A stretch of DNA of 64,000 nt, taken from contig CAMDDB010000003.1 of assembly GCA_945890865.1 (NCBI GenBank), forward strand, positions 62,001 to 126,000, in the 5' to 3' direction. Made by a program: the position numbers and the translations under genes. The DNA is from Flavobacterium psychrophilum. GTDB lineage: Bacteria; Bacteroidota; Bacteroidia; Flavobacteriales; Flavobacteriaceae. Below the pieces are notes generated by a model. It was not told the DNA's origin. It did no database searches and saw only the letters and a program-made list of their open reading frames with translations. Positions 27,126 to 34,369 of the stretch are shown here, piece after piece; position 1 is the stretch's first letter; the number at the start of each line of letters is the position of its first letter.

Positions 27126-27610
27126 TTTGCAATTAATACACCATTTGCAACGAAAGAATAGGTTGTTTTAGGGGCAATTATACTATCTATTGCCGCTTGA
27201 GATTTTCCAGCATCTTTTGCATAATGTTTTAATTCGTCAACACTTTCAATACTTATAAAAGCTTTTCCTTGAACGACTACTTCTTTCTTTTGTGCATTCA
27301 TTGGAACAAAAAAACCATAGTCTTTGAATTTGACAAAAGCCTCATTATCTTCTGGTAGTGCAAGGGTCATCCAACATCCTTTTTTCTTACAAACTTCATT
27401 TATTGTAGATGTAAAGGCAATGTCTAGAGTATCTCCTTCTTTTAAGGAAGTGTACTTGCGCATCATTTCAGAAGTTGATAGGGCATTTTCTGCTGAAATT
27501 GAATCGCCAAATTTTGCAAATGTTACTTCATCATGAGCAACTTCCTTCTTTTTTTCACAACTTAAAAAAAAAGTTGTTACTGCAATTGCTAGGGCAATAT
27601 TTTTTATCAT
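27122..27610 (-). CDS. DUF4920 lipoprotein
   Basis: This 162-residue lipoprotein has a signal ending at Cys18 (FFLSC). The mature part matches DUF4920: a KFGDSI segment, the VCKKKGCWMTLAL core with conserved Cys and Trp, VKFKDYGFFVP, and VVVQGKAFISIESVDELKHYAKDAG. Function is unknown; the fold resembles small beta-barrel domains. It is the first gene of a two-gene unit with the cytochrome-like lipoprotein, which suggests a shared periplasmic role, perhaps redox or metal related. A minus-strand promoter lies at 27629-27636. Confidence 0.8.
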   Translation of the reverse strand: MIKNIALAIAVTTFFLSCEKKKEVAHDEVTFAKFGDSISAENALSTSEMMRKYTSLKEGDTLDIAFTSTINEVCKKKGCWMTLALPEDNEAFVKFKDYGFFVPMNAQKKEVVVQGKAFISIESVDELKHYAKDAGKSQAAIDSIIAPKTTYSFVANGVLIAK

Positions 27611-27628
27611 TTTGATTTAATTTATAGA

Positions 27629-27636
27629 CAAAAATA
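27629..27636 (-). promoter_or_regulatory. -7 element of the DUF4920 gene
   Basis: On the minus strand TATTTTTG (27636-27629) is a perfect TAnnTTTG box, 18 bases before the start codon. A TTTG lies 22 bases upstream, at the outer edge of the normal spacing. Confidence 0.5.
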
Positions 27637-27744
27637 CCATTATTTTTGAAATGAAAATCAAAATTATTGCAAATATCGATCAACTTAAATAATAGCTAAT
27701 TAATAATTCTATACCTAAAGTATCATTAACCATTCATTTTTTAG

Positions 27745-27752
27745 TAAGTTTG
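27745..27752 (+). promoter_or_regulatory. -7 element upstream of ilvE
   Basis: TAAGTTTG is a perfect TAnnTTTG box 55 bases before the ilvE start codon. No TTG is seen at the standard distance. The leader after it holds no obvious attenuator. Confidence 0.5.
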
Positions 27753-27807
27753 CAAAATATTTATCAAAAATCAGTTTTGGGCTGGTAATTTAAACTACTT
27801 TTTTGCA

Positions 27808-28875
27808 ATGGAAGTAACCACTTTTAATGATATTGAAATTATTTCAGCTTCAAATTCTAAAATTAACAGTGTTGATTTTGAAAACCTAACTTTTGGAAAC
27901 GTCTTTACAGACCACATGTTAATTTGTGATTTTAAAGAAGGTACTTGGCAAAAACCATTCATTCAACCCTATGCGCCTTTTACCATTGATCCTTCGGCTA
28001 AGGTATTTCATTATGGTCAAGCCATTTTTGAAGGTATGAAAGCTTACAAAGATCAAGAAGATGCTGTTTGGTTATTTCGCCCAGAGGAAAATTTTCTCAG
28101 ATTTAACAAAAGTGCTACCCGTATGGCAATGCCTGAGGTTCCAGAATCCATTTTTATGGGAGGGTTAAAAAAATTACTACAATTAGATGAACAATGGGTA
28201 AAAAAAGGAATTGAAAATACCTTATATATTAGACCATTTATGATTGCTACTGGTCATGGTGTTATTGCTGCTCCTTCACAAGAATATCGTTTTATGATTA
28301 TTTTATCTCCTGCCCGTTCCTATTATTCGGGAGAAGTTAAAGTTATTATTGCCGAACATTACAGCCGCGCGGCTAATGGAGGCATTGGGGCTGCTAAAGC
28401 AGCGGGTAATTACTCCGCACAATTTTATCCCACTAAATTAGCCAACGAAAAAGGTTTCCAACAAATCATTTGGACGGATGATGCTACGCATACCAAGCTA
28501 GAAGAAGCTGGAACTATGAATGTGTTTTTCAGAATAAACGATACATTATACACCGCACCAACTAGCGAACGCATATTAGATGGCGTTACCCGTAAAAGTG
28601 TGATTGAATTAGCTAAAAGAGAAAATATTACTGTTGAAGTTCGCCCGGTATTAGTCGAAGAATTACTGGCTTCTGCCAAAAACGGAACACTTAAAGAGAT
28701 TTTTGGAGCAGGTACCGCCGCTGTAATAAATCCTATTGTAGGATTTTCATACCAAGACAACTATTTTGAATTACCTAAGCAAGAACATTCTATGGCACTA
28801 GAAATCAAAGAAAAACTAACCAATATCCAACATAAATTAGCAGAAGATACTTTTGGTTGGACTGTAAAAGTATAA
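27808..28875 (+). CDS. ilvE: Branched-chain amino acid aminotransferase
   Basis: This 355-residue class IV aminotransferase makes and degrades leucine, isoleucine and valine. The PLP-binding lysine is Lys197 in GAAKAAGNYSA. The family motifs EAGTMNVFF and GVTRKSVIELA are present, and FGAGTAAVINPI gives the phosphate-binding region. Length matches the roughly 350-residue bacterial/eukaryotic group II branched-chain aminotransferases rather than the shorter E. coli IlvE. The gene stands alone; a hairpin terminator follows. Confidence 0.95.
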   Translation: MEVTTFNDIEIISASNSKINSVDFENLTFGNVFTDHMLICDFKEGTWQKPFIQPYAPFTIDPSAKVFHYGQAIFEGMKAYKDQEDAVWLFRPEENFLRFNKSATRMAMPEVPESIFMGGLKKLLQLDEQWVKKGIENTLYIRPFMIATGHGVIAAPSQEYRFMIILSPARSYYSGEVKVIIAEHYSRAANGGIGAAKAAGNYSAQFYPTKLANEKGFQQIIWTDDATHTKLEEAGTMNVFFRINDTLYTAPTSERILDGVTRKSVIELAKRENITVEVRPVLVEELLASAKNGTLKEIFGAGTAAVINPIVGFSYQDNYFELPKQEHSMALEIKEKLTNIQHKLAEDTFGWTVKV

Positions 28876-28893
28876 TTTATTTAATAAAATATT

Positions 28894-28926
28894 AAAAAGG
28901 GCGATACTAGTTTATCGCCCTTTTTT
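28894..28926. terminator. Bidirectional terminator between ilvE and the MazG-like gene
   Basis: GGGCGAT at 28899-28905 pairs with ATCGCCC at 28914-28920. A-rich sequence lies before the stem and six T after it. It sits between two convergent genes; the stop of the minus-strand gene starts inside the T run. Confidence 0.85.
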
Positions 28927-29308
28927 ATTTCAGTATGGCCTCAAAATTGGGTTTAAAATAATTAGGCCCTTTCATTACTTTACCATCTTCACGGTAGATG
29001 GGTTTTCCATCGGAACCCAATTTACTCATATTTGAGCGTTGAATTTCATCAAATACTTCTTCTATTTTATGTTGCAAACCATGTTCTAAAATGGTACCAC
29101 ACAAAATGTATAACATATCGCCCAGCGCATCCGCTATTTCAACAATATCATTGTTTTCTACTGCTTCAAGATATTCTTCGTTTTCTTCTTTCATTAAATT
29201 GAAACGTAGTTCGTTTTTGAGTTTTCCTAAATCGGCTTTAATTTCAGTGCTAATCCCTAAACCATAGGTTTCATGAAATAATTTTACTGCGTTCAGTTGT
29301 TTTTGCAT
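28925..29308 (-). CDS. MazG-like nucleoside triphosphate pyrophosphohydrolase
   Basis: This 127-residue helical protein has the acidic metal-binding pattern of the all-alpha NTP pyrophosphohydrolases: EENEEYLEA (about 41-49), followed by VEIADALGDMLYI (about 56-68). A helical tail follows: EEVFDEIQRSNMSKLG and GPNYFKPNF. Members hydrolyse non-canonical NTPs or related pyrophosphates. Substrate is unknown. The DGKPIYREDGKVMKGPNYF end resembles the HAD-linked/phage-type subgroup rather than canonical MazG. It is convergent with ilvE. Confidence 0.85.
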   Translation of the reverse strand: MQKQLNAVKLFHETYGLGISTEIKADLGKLKNELRFNLMKEENEEYLEAVENNDIVEIADALGDMLYILCGTILEHGLQHKIEEVFDEIQRSNMSKLGSDGKPIYREDGKVMKGPNYFKPNFEAILK

Positions 29309-29381
29309 ATTCTAATTTTATTTAACGAAAAATAGAAATTTAGAACCTAATTAATCCTTATTTTTGTAAAAATTTTTCAAT

Positions 29382-29570
29382 ATGTTTTCAACAGGCCAAA
29401 TTTATTTTGCGATTTTTTTTATTATAATCTTTGTAATTACAATGATTGCGGTGTATCGAAAAGATTTACAAGTAATAAAACCCGTTTATAAAGGAACCTA
29501 TTGGGTATTGATCGGTTTTTTAATTTTTATAGGATTCCTCTTTTTAATCAAATTCGTAATGAAAGAATAA
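29382..29570 (+). CDS. Small two-helix membrane protein
   Basis: This 62-residue protein has two hydrophobic helices, at about 5-24 (YFAIFFIIIFVITMIAVY) and about 41-59 (WVLIGFLIFIGFLFLIKF). A basic KDLQVIKPVYKG loop connects them. There is no known domain. A -7 box TATTTTTG sits at 29359-29366, 15 bases before the start, supporting a real gene. The next gene, on the same strand, has its own box. A closely similar peptide is familiar from other flavobacteria, without a role. Confidence 0.72.
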   Translation: MFSTGQIYFAIFFIIIFVITMIAVYRKDLQVIKPVYKGTYWVLIGFLIFIGFLFLIKFVMKE

Positions 29571-29577
29571 TTTTCAT

Positions 29578-29585
29578 TACATTTG
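29578..29585 (+). promoter_or_regulatory. -7 element upstream of the SRPBCC/GyrI-like gene
   Basis: TACATTTG is a perfect TAnnTTTG box 18 bases before the start codon at 29604. No TTG lies at the standard upstream distance. Confidence 0.45.
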
Positions 29586-29603
29586 TAAAACAAATTCTAA
29601 ATA

Positions 29604-30617
29604 ATGAGAATTCTTAAGTATTTATTTTTATTATTTCTATTACTCTTCATCGCTTTTGTGGTCTTTGTGGCTTCACAACCCGGTGATTATAAAATTATGC
29701 AAACCAAAGAAATTGCAGCTCCTAAAGAAAAATTATTTCAATTTATTGCCAATACTAATTCATTCCAGGAATGGAGTCCGTGGGAAGAAGATGAAGCCCT
29801 CATTGCTACTGTAAAGAATTCCTCGAAAGATTCTCTATTTCATAAAATAACGATTAATGAAGAACCAAGCAATTCTTCGTTTCATTTTCAATCCACTAAA
29901 AAAGGAACTCTTGTTACTTGGCAAATGGAAGGAACTTTAGATTTGAAATCCAAAATAATGAGTGTATTAAATGGGGGTGCTAACCCTGTCATCGGTTCAC
30001 AATTACTTAAAGGTTTAGAAAACATAAATTATTATTTGGTAAATGAAATTGGAAATTTTTCTATTAAAACCAATGGTTTAGTAACGAAACAAGCCGCCAA
30101 TTACCTCCAACAAGTAGCTACATGTGCTGTTAGCGATTTTGAAACAAAATCGAAAGCTATGTTGCAAAATATGATATCTTTTGTAACCAAAAACAACATT
30201 ACAACTACTGGACTCCCATTCATTCGCTATACAACAAAAAAATCTCCCGATCAAAAAACAACTTTTGCTATTTGTATTCCAATAAAAGAACGCATTTTCA
30301 CTTTGGAGGGCAGTCAAATTTCTGGTGGACATTTTGAGGCTTTTGATGCTGTTAAAACAACCCTAACCGGAGATTATTCGCACAAAGAGAAAGCATGGAA
30401 AGCAGCCCGCCGTTATATGAATAAAAATAAAATAACAGAAGATACTGCAGAAAAGGCAATTGAAATATACCAAATTAGTTTACCAAAAGAACGTAAACCT
30501 TCAAAATGGGTAACCGAAATCTATATTCCAGTACAAAAAAAACGCCAGGAACCTCAGCCTGAAACTGTAGAAACTATAGAACCTACTCCAGAAGTAAAAG
30601 AAAATTCGGTGCAATAA
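29604..30617 (+). CDS. SRPBCC plus GyrI/AraC-effector-like protein
   Basis: This 337-residue protein has an N-terminal membrane helix (about 1-22), then an SRPBCC/START-like ligand-binding region (about 28-165: KEIAAPKEKLFQFIA, SFQEWSPWEEDE). A second domain (about 190-310) has the GyrI-like/AraC-effector look: TTGLPFIRYTTKK, TFAICIPIKER, GHFEAF, YEIYQISLP-type strands and KWVTEIYIPVQ. The C-terminal tail is low-complexity, proline- and glutamate-rich. Both folds bind small hydrophobic ligands, so a scavenging or transport role is possible. It overlaps nothing and ends five bases before the convergent tcdA stop. Confidence 0.75.
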   Translation: MRILKYLFLLFLLLFIAFVVFVASQPGDYKIMQTKEIAAPKEKLFQFIANTNSFQEWSPWEEDEALIATVKNSSKDSLFHKITINEEPSNSSFHFQSTKKGTLVTWQMEGTLDLKSKIMSVLNGGANPVIGSQLLKGLENINYYLVNEIGNFSIKTNGLVTKQAANYLQQVATCAVSDFETKSKAMLQNMISFVTKNNITTTGLPFIRYTTKKSPDQKTTFAICIPIKERIFTLEGSQISGGHFEAFDAVKTTLTGDYSHKEKAWKAARRYMNKNKITEDTAEKAIEIYQISLPKERKPSKWVTEIYIPVQKKRQEPQPETVETIEPTPEVKENSVQ

Positions 30618-30621
30618 CCTT

Positions 30622-31344
30622 TTATTTTACTTTCCCAATCAAATGTTTTACAACCGTTTCAGCGGCATGCAAACCAAATAAAGCTGGCATCCAACTGTTG
30701 GTTCCGTAAAATGACTTCTTAAAATTAGTACCATCCGTGGTTTTAATACTGGTATAATCTGGACGTTCATAAGAAAATACAACCTTTACCCCTTTTGATA
30801 TTCCTTCTATTTTTAAACGCTTTCTCACGTTTTTAGCTAAGGGACAATATTCGGTTTTACTAATATCGCGCACTTTTACTTTTTCGGCTTCAAACTTACC
30901 GCCGGCGCCCATATTGCTAATTACTTTTACTTTTTTGCGTTTACAAGCAACAATTAAATTGATTTTTGGCGTCACACTATCGATACAATCCAGTACATAA
31001 TCAAATTCTGGCGAAACCAATTCGAAAGCACGTTCTGGAGATAAAAATTCTTCAATTCGGGTGAGTTTTAATTCGGGATTAATATCCAATAACCGATCGC
31101 CTACAATGGCAACTTTGGGAGCTCCCACGGTACTGTGCAAAGCCGGCAATTGACGGTTGATATTGGTAATATCCACTACATCTCCATCTACAATGGTCAT
31201 GTTTCCTACACCCGCTCGGGCTAAAAATTCGGCAGCAAAACTTCCTACACCACCCAAACCAACTACCAACACATTGGCTTTTTCTAACTTTTGAATACCC
31301 TCTTCTTTAAATAACAAAACTGCACGTTCTTTCCACTTTGCCAT
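30622..31344 (-). CDS. tcdA: tRNA threonylcarbamoyladenosine dehydratase TcdA
   Basis: This 240-residue ThiF/E1-like enzyme cyclises t6A37 of tRNA to ct6A. The ATP-binding loop VVGLGGVGSFAAEFLARAG, the adenylation region DGDVVDITNINRQLPAL (with the Asp-x-x-Asn-x-Arg-Gln pattern), and YVLDCIDSVTPKI are present. SNMGAGGKFEAEKVKVRDI follows. TcdA-type proteins do not need a Cys active site in the same position as E1, and none is obvious. It lies 31 bases downstream of the TatD gene on the same strand, so the two are probably one transcript. Confidence 0.92.
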   Translation of the reverse strand: MAKWKERAVLLFKEEGIQKLEKANVLVVGLGGVGSFAAEFLARAGVGNMTIVDGDVVDITNINRQLPALHSTVGAPKVAIVGDRLLDINPELKLTRIEEFLSPERAFELVSPEFDYVLDCIDSVTPKINLIVACKRKKVKVISNMGAGGKFEAEKVKVRDISKTEYCPLAKNVRKRLKIEGISKGVKVVFSYERPDYTSIKTTDGTNFKKSFYGTNSWMPALFGLHAAETVVKHLIGKVK

Positions 31345-31375
31345 ACTACTGTTGAATCATAAATTTTTTAATTGA

Positions 31376-32023
31376 TTAATTGAAAATTCTTGAAAAATTA
31401 TCAAAAACTATAGCTTTCATCTTCGCTAACGAAATTCCTTTAACGGCTGCCGCTTTTTCATACACCTCATAGATTGATTCTTCGATGGTATCCGTTTCTA
31501 ATAAAATTTGATTTTCGGATGCAAATTTAACTACTTTTTCCATTTCTGGGTTACGCAATAAATATTTCCCAAAAGAAAGATAAAATCCATTGTTCAAAAG
31601 TAATTGGGCCACCTGCTCATTTTTTGAAAATCCATGAATAATCATGGGATTCTCTAATTTCATTTCTTTCTTAATGGCAATCATTTCATCGAATGCTGCG
31701 ACACAATGCAATACAATAGGCTTTTTAGTCTGTTTTACGATATCTAATTGCTTTTTAAATACCGAAATTTGCAATGCCATGGGAATGTCAATTCGCTTAT
31801 CAAGACCACATTCTCCTAATGCTAAACAAGGTGCCAACTGTAATTTTTCTGTGATACAAGCCAAATCGGATTCCAACCTTTTTTCATCAATATACCACGG
31901 ATGAATACCAATAGAATAGTTTGGTATCAAAGCATCAAATTCCCACGGATATTGGTTAACTACTTCAATCACCTCGGAATCATTTGAAAATCGATGGGTA
32001 TGCAAATTGATAAATTGACTCAT
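31376..32023 (-). CDS. TatD-family metal-dependent hydrolase
   Basis: This 215-residue protein has the TatD pattern: N-terminal NLHTHRF metal-binding histidines, SIGIHPWY, the ALGECGLDKR glutamate, VLHCVAAFDEM and IIHGFSKN, and QILLETDTIEES at the C-terminus. TatD proteins are 3'-5' exonucleases or related hydrolases. It is shorter than E. coli TatD (260 residues), matching the compact Bacteroidota version. It is divergent from the MFS gene and probably transcribed with tcdA. Confidence 0.88.
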   Translation of the reverse strand: MSQFINLHTHRFSNDSEVIEVVNQYPWEFDALIPNYSIGIHPWYIDEKRLESDLACITEKLQLAPCLALGECGLDKRIDIPMALQISVFKKQLDIVKQTKKPIVLHCVAAFDEMIAIKKEMKLENPMIIHGFSKNEQVAQLLLNNGFYLSFGKYLLRNPEMEKVVKFASENQILLETDTIEESIYEVYEKAAAVKGISLAKMKAIVFDNFSRIFN

Positions 32024-32038
32024 GGTTTTTTATTTTTA

Positions 32039-32091
32039 CAAAAATATATAAATTAGTTCACAATGTAATTGGTTCTGCTTTCGTAAATTTG
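32039..32091. promoter_or_regulatory. Divergent -7 elements for tatD (-) and the MFS gene (+)
   Basis: On the minus strand TATTTTTG at 32046-32039 fits TAnnTTTG for the TatD gene, 16 bases before its start. On the plus strand TAAATTTG at 32084-32091 fits for the MFS gene, 16 bases before its start. Neither has a good TTG at 18-21 bases. Confidence 0.5.
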
Positions 32092-32107
32092 CCACTCAAA
32101 CAGCAAT

Positions 32108-33322
32108 ATGTTACAACGCGCCCTTCAAAAATACTTCAACAACTTTAAAGGATTTTCGAGAGAAATTTGGATTCTAGCTTTGATTACTTTTATCAATCGT
32201 GCGGGAACCATGGTACTCCCCTTTTTATCAAAGTACTTAAAGGAAGATTTGCATTTTTCTTACAGTCAAGTAGGCTGGATTATGGTAAGTTTCGGAATTG
32301 GCTCCATGCTAGGATCTTGGTTAGGTGGTAAATTATCTGACAAGATCGGATTTTATAAAATCATGATTTTTAGCTTACTGACCAGCGGAATTGGCTTCTT
32401 TATTTTGCAAAAAATAACCAGCTATCAGGGTTTATTAATCGCCATTTTCTTCATCATGGTTATCGCCGATATGTTTAGACCTGCCATGTTTGTTTCACTT
32501 GGCGCTTATGCAAAACCCGAAAATAGAACCAGAGCTTTAACACTGGTGCGTTTGGCCATCAATTTAGGGTTTGCCGCCGGACCAGCTCTAGGCGGTCTAT
32601 TAATTATGAGCGTAGGTTATAAAGGTTTGTTTTGGGTAGATGGTGCAACTTGCATAGTTGCTATTTTAATTTTTTGGTTAAAAGTAAAAGAAAAGAAAAA
32701 ATCGGCATACATCGATAAAGAACATCCGGGAGAAGTATTGACCCATTCTGTATTTAAAGATCGCCCGTTTTGGATTTTTCTACTGATTTGTTTGATTTCT
32801 GGAATAATGTTTTTCCAATTATTCACAACTATTCCACTGTATCATAAAGAACAATTTAACTTATCTGAACTTCAAACCGGACTCTTACTCACCTTTAACG
32901 GAGTTCTCGTTTTCTTTGTCGAAATGCCTTTAGTAAATTATATCGAAAGAAATAAAATTAATAAGCTTCGCGCCATTAACTTGGGCGGATTGCTAATGAC
33001 TATTAGTATGTTTCTGTTACTCATAAATAATTGGGTAGGCATTTTAATCGTTATGATGCTATTCATGACCTTCGCCGAAATGTTTGCTTTCCCATTTTCC
33101 AATTCCTTCGCAATGAGCCGCGCGCCTAAAGGACACGAAGGCCGCTATATGGCTATTTTTACCATGACCTATAGTATGGCGCATATTATAAGTGCAAAAA
33201 CAGGCATGACGATTATTGATCATTTTGGGTACCAAGCCAATTGGTTCTTTATGGGAACTCTAGGCTTTATTAGCGTATTATTAGGATTGTGGGTTATAAA
33301 ATTAGTTCATCCAAATAAATAG
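32108..33322 (+). CDS. Major facilitator superfamily transporter
   Basis: This 404-residue protein has twelve predicted membrane helices. The loop between helices 2 and 3 carries GSWLGGKLSDKIGFYK, the MFS motif A. An internal basic loop KVKEKKKSAYIDKEHPG separates the two halves. Substrate is not apparent. The FLLICLISGIMFFQLFTTIPLYHKEQF and NLGGLLMTISMFLLL stretches are typical of the drug/peptide efflux-like groups of Bacteroidota. It is divergent from the TatD gene. A 47-residue gene follows 10 bases downstream on the same strand. Confidence 0.9.
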   Translation: MLQRALQKYFNNFKGFSREIWILALITFINRAGTMVLPFLSKYLKEDLHFSYSQVGWIMVSFGIGSMLGSWLGGKLSDKIGFYKIMIFSLLTSGIGFFILQKITSYQGLLIAIFFIMVIADMFRPAMFVSLGAYAKPENRTRALTLVRLAINLGFAAGPALGGLLIMSVGYKGLFWVDGATCIVAILIFWLKVKEKKKSAYIDKEHPGEVLTHSVFKDRPFWIFLLICLISGIMFFQLFTTIPLYHKEQFNLSELQTGLLLTFNGVLVFFVEMPLVNYIERNKINKLRAINLGGLLMTISMFLLLINNWVGILIVMMLFMTFAEMFAFPFSNSFAMSRAPKGHEGRYMAIFTMTYSMAHIISAKTGMTIIDHFGYQANWFFMGTLGFISVLLGLWVIKLVHPNK

Positions 33323-33332
33323 TTTCAAAATC

Positions 33333-33476
33333 ATGTTTCAATTACTCGCCCATCTAAACAAACTAATCCTACCCAGTTTTACCAAACAAGGATTAGATCC
33401 TCTCAAAGCAAAAAAATGGCAAATGGTATTGATAGCCTATCGCTATTACATAACCTGTAGAGCTTTAGATAATTAA
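33333..33476 (+). CDS. Conserved flavobacterial 47-residue protein, unknown function
   Basis: This short frame reads MFQLLAHLNKLILPSFTKQG, then LDPLKAKKWQMVLIAYRYYI and ends TCRALDN before TAA. It starts 10 bases after the MFS gene. It contains a hydrophobic middle (MVLIAYRYYI) and a basic KAKKWQ patch, so it may associate with membranes. From memory, very similar peptides with LLPSFTKQGLD and KAxKWQ occur across Flavobacterium and are sometimes mislabelled SsrA-binding protein. The strong match of the motif to remembered sequences makes it likely real; function is unknown. Confidence 0.65.
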   Translation: MFQLLAHLNKLILPSFTKQGLDPLKAKKWQMVLIAYRYYITCRALDN

Positions 33477-33527
33477 ATCCTATAGAAATAACTTATCCCA
33501 TAAAAGCAGTTATTTTTTAAATTTCAA

Positions 33528-33558
33528 TTTGGATATCTACTAAAATTATCTATATTTG
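33528..33558 (+). promoter_or_regulatory. Promoter of tRNA-Arg
   Basis: TTTG at 33528-33531 and TATATTTG at 33551-33558 are separated by 19 bases, the preferred Bacteroidota layout. The tRNA starts 14 bases after the -7 box. Confidence 0.8.
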
Positions 33559-33572
33559 CACTCACAAAAAAT

Positions 33573-33646
33573 GGCCTCGTGGCGCAACTGAATAGCGCAT
33601 CTGATTACGGCTCAGAAGGTTACTGGTTTGAATCCAGTCGAGGTCA
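33573..33646 (+). tRNA. tRNA-Arg (anticodon ACG)
   Basis: A 74-base cloverleaf folds cleanly: acceptor GGCCTCG with CGAGGTC, D stem GCGC with GCGC, anticodon stem TCTGA with TCAGA around loop TTACGGC, and T stem ACTGG with CCAGT around TTTGAAT. The anticodon ACG decodes arginine CGN codons, with A34 expected to be edited to inosine. The CCA end is not encoded. It stands alone, with its own promoter and terminator. Confidence 0.97.
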
Positions 33647-33650
33647 CAAA

Positions 33651-33676
33651 AGCTCTGCATAGCAGGGCTTTTTTTT
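33651..33676 (+). terminator. Terminator of tRNA-Arg
   Basis: AGCTCTGC at 33651-33658 pairs with GCAGGGCT at 33662-33669 around an ATA loop (one T-G pair), followed by a T run. Confidence 0.85.
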
Positions 33677-33731
33677 ATTTTTTTTAATTCTTTTTTTGAA
33701 ATCCTTTATATTCGCTATCTTCGAAAAAAAA

Positions 33732-34343
33732 ATGTCAATAACAGAACGAGTTCAATTATTAGAAGCGTTATACAGTAAACTTGAACTTGAAATAACAGCG
33801 TTTCAAGAACAAACAAAACTAGGTTGTGTTTCGGGCTGTGGCAAATGTTGCAACAATCCCGACATTGATGCTTCGCCACTCGAATTTTTACCATGGGCTT
33901 ATCATTTGTATTTAAAAGGTAAAGCTGAAGCAATACTAGATCAACTAATCGCAACTACTGAAATGACTAAGTGCTATATCTACCAACCTTTTTCAGAATT
34001 TGAAGGCGACAAAGGAAGTTGTTCTGACTACAAACATCGTGGTTTAATTTGCCGCCTATTTGGTTTTGGAGCTACAAAGGACAAATACGGAAAACTTCGA
34101 TTAGCTACCTGTAAAATTATCAAAGAAGGTCAGAAAGTAAATTTTGATCAATCGACAATTTTAATAAATGAAGGACTTCCGGTACCCATATTTACTGACT
34201 ATTACATGAATTTATCGCAAATCGATTTTCAATTGGGAAATGTTGTGGTTCCCATTAATAAAGCGTTAAAGTTAGCCTTAGAAGAAGTTCTCCAATATTA
34301 TGCCTATCGCCCACTCCCAGAAGGACATATAGATATTGTCTAA
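33732..34343 (+). CDS. YkgJ-family cysteine-cluster protein
   Basis: I place the start at the ATG before SITERVQLLEALYSK, giving 203 residues; the longer frame begins at a TTG within AT-rich sequence. Clustered cysteines CVSGCGKCCNN, then CSDYKHRGLICRLFGFG and a later Cys in LRLATCK make a metal-binding set typical of the YkgJ family, which is thought to bind a zinc or iron-sulfur site. No catalytic residues are known. The rest is helix-rich. It precedes the glycosyltransferase gene, whose promoter lies inside its last codons. Confidence 0.85.
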   Translation: MSITERVQLLEALYSKLELEITAFQEQTKLGCVSGCGKCCNNPDIDASPLEFLPWAYHLYLKGKAEAILDQLIATTEMTKCYIYQPFSEFEGDKGSCSDYKHRGLICRLFGFGATKDKYGKLRLATCKIIKEGQKVNFDQSTILINEGLPVPIFTDYYMNLSQIDFQLGNVVVPINKALKLALEEVLQYYAYRPLPEGHIDIV

Positions 34344-34365
34344 AAGCCACATTTTATTACTTTTG
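34336..34365 (+). promoter_or_regulatory. Leaderless-type promoter of the glycosyltransferase gene
   Basis: TTG at 34336-34338 and TACTTTTG at 34358-34365 are 19 bases apart. The start codon at 34370 is only four bases after the -7 box, so transcription would begin at or very near the ATG. The -33 element overlaps the end of the preceding gene. Confidence 0.65.
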
Positions 34366-34369
34366 CAGC

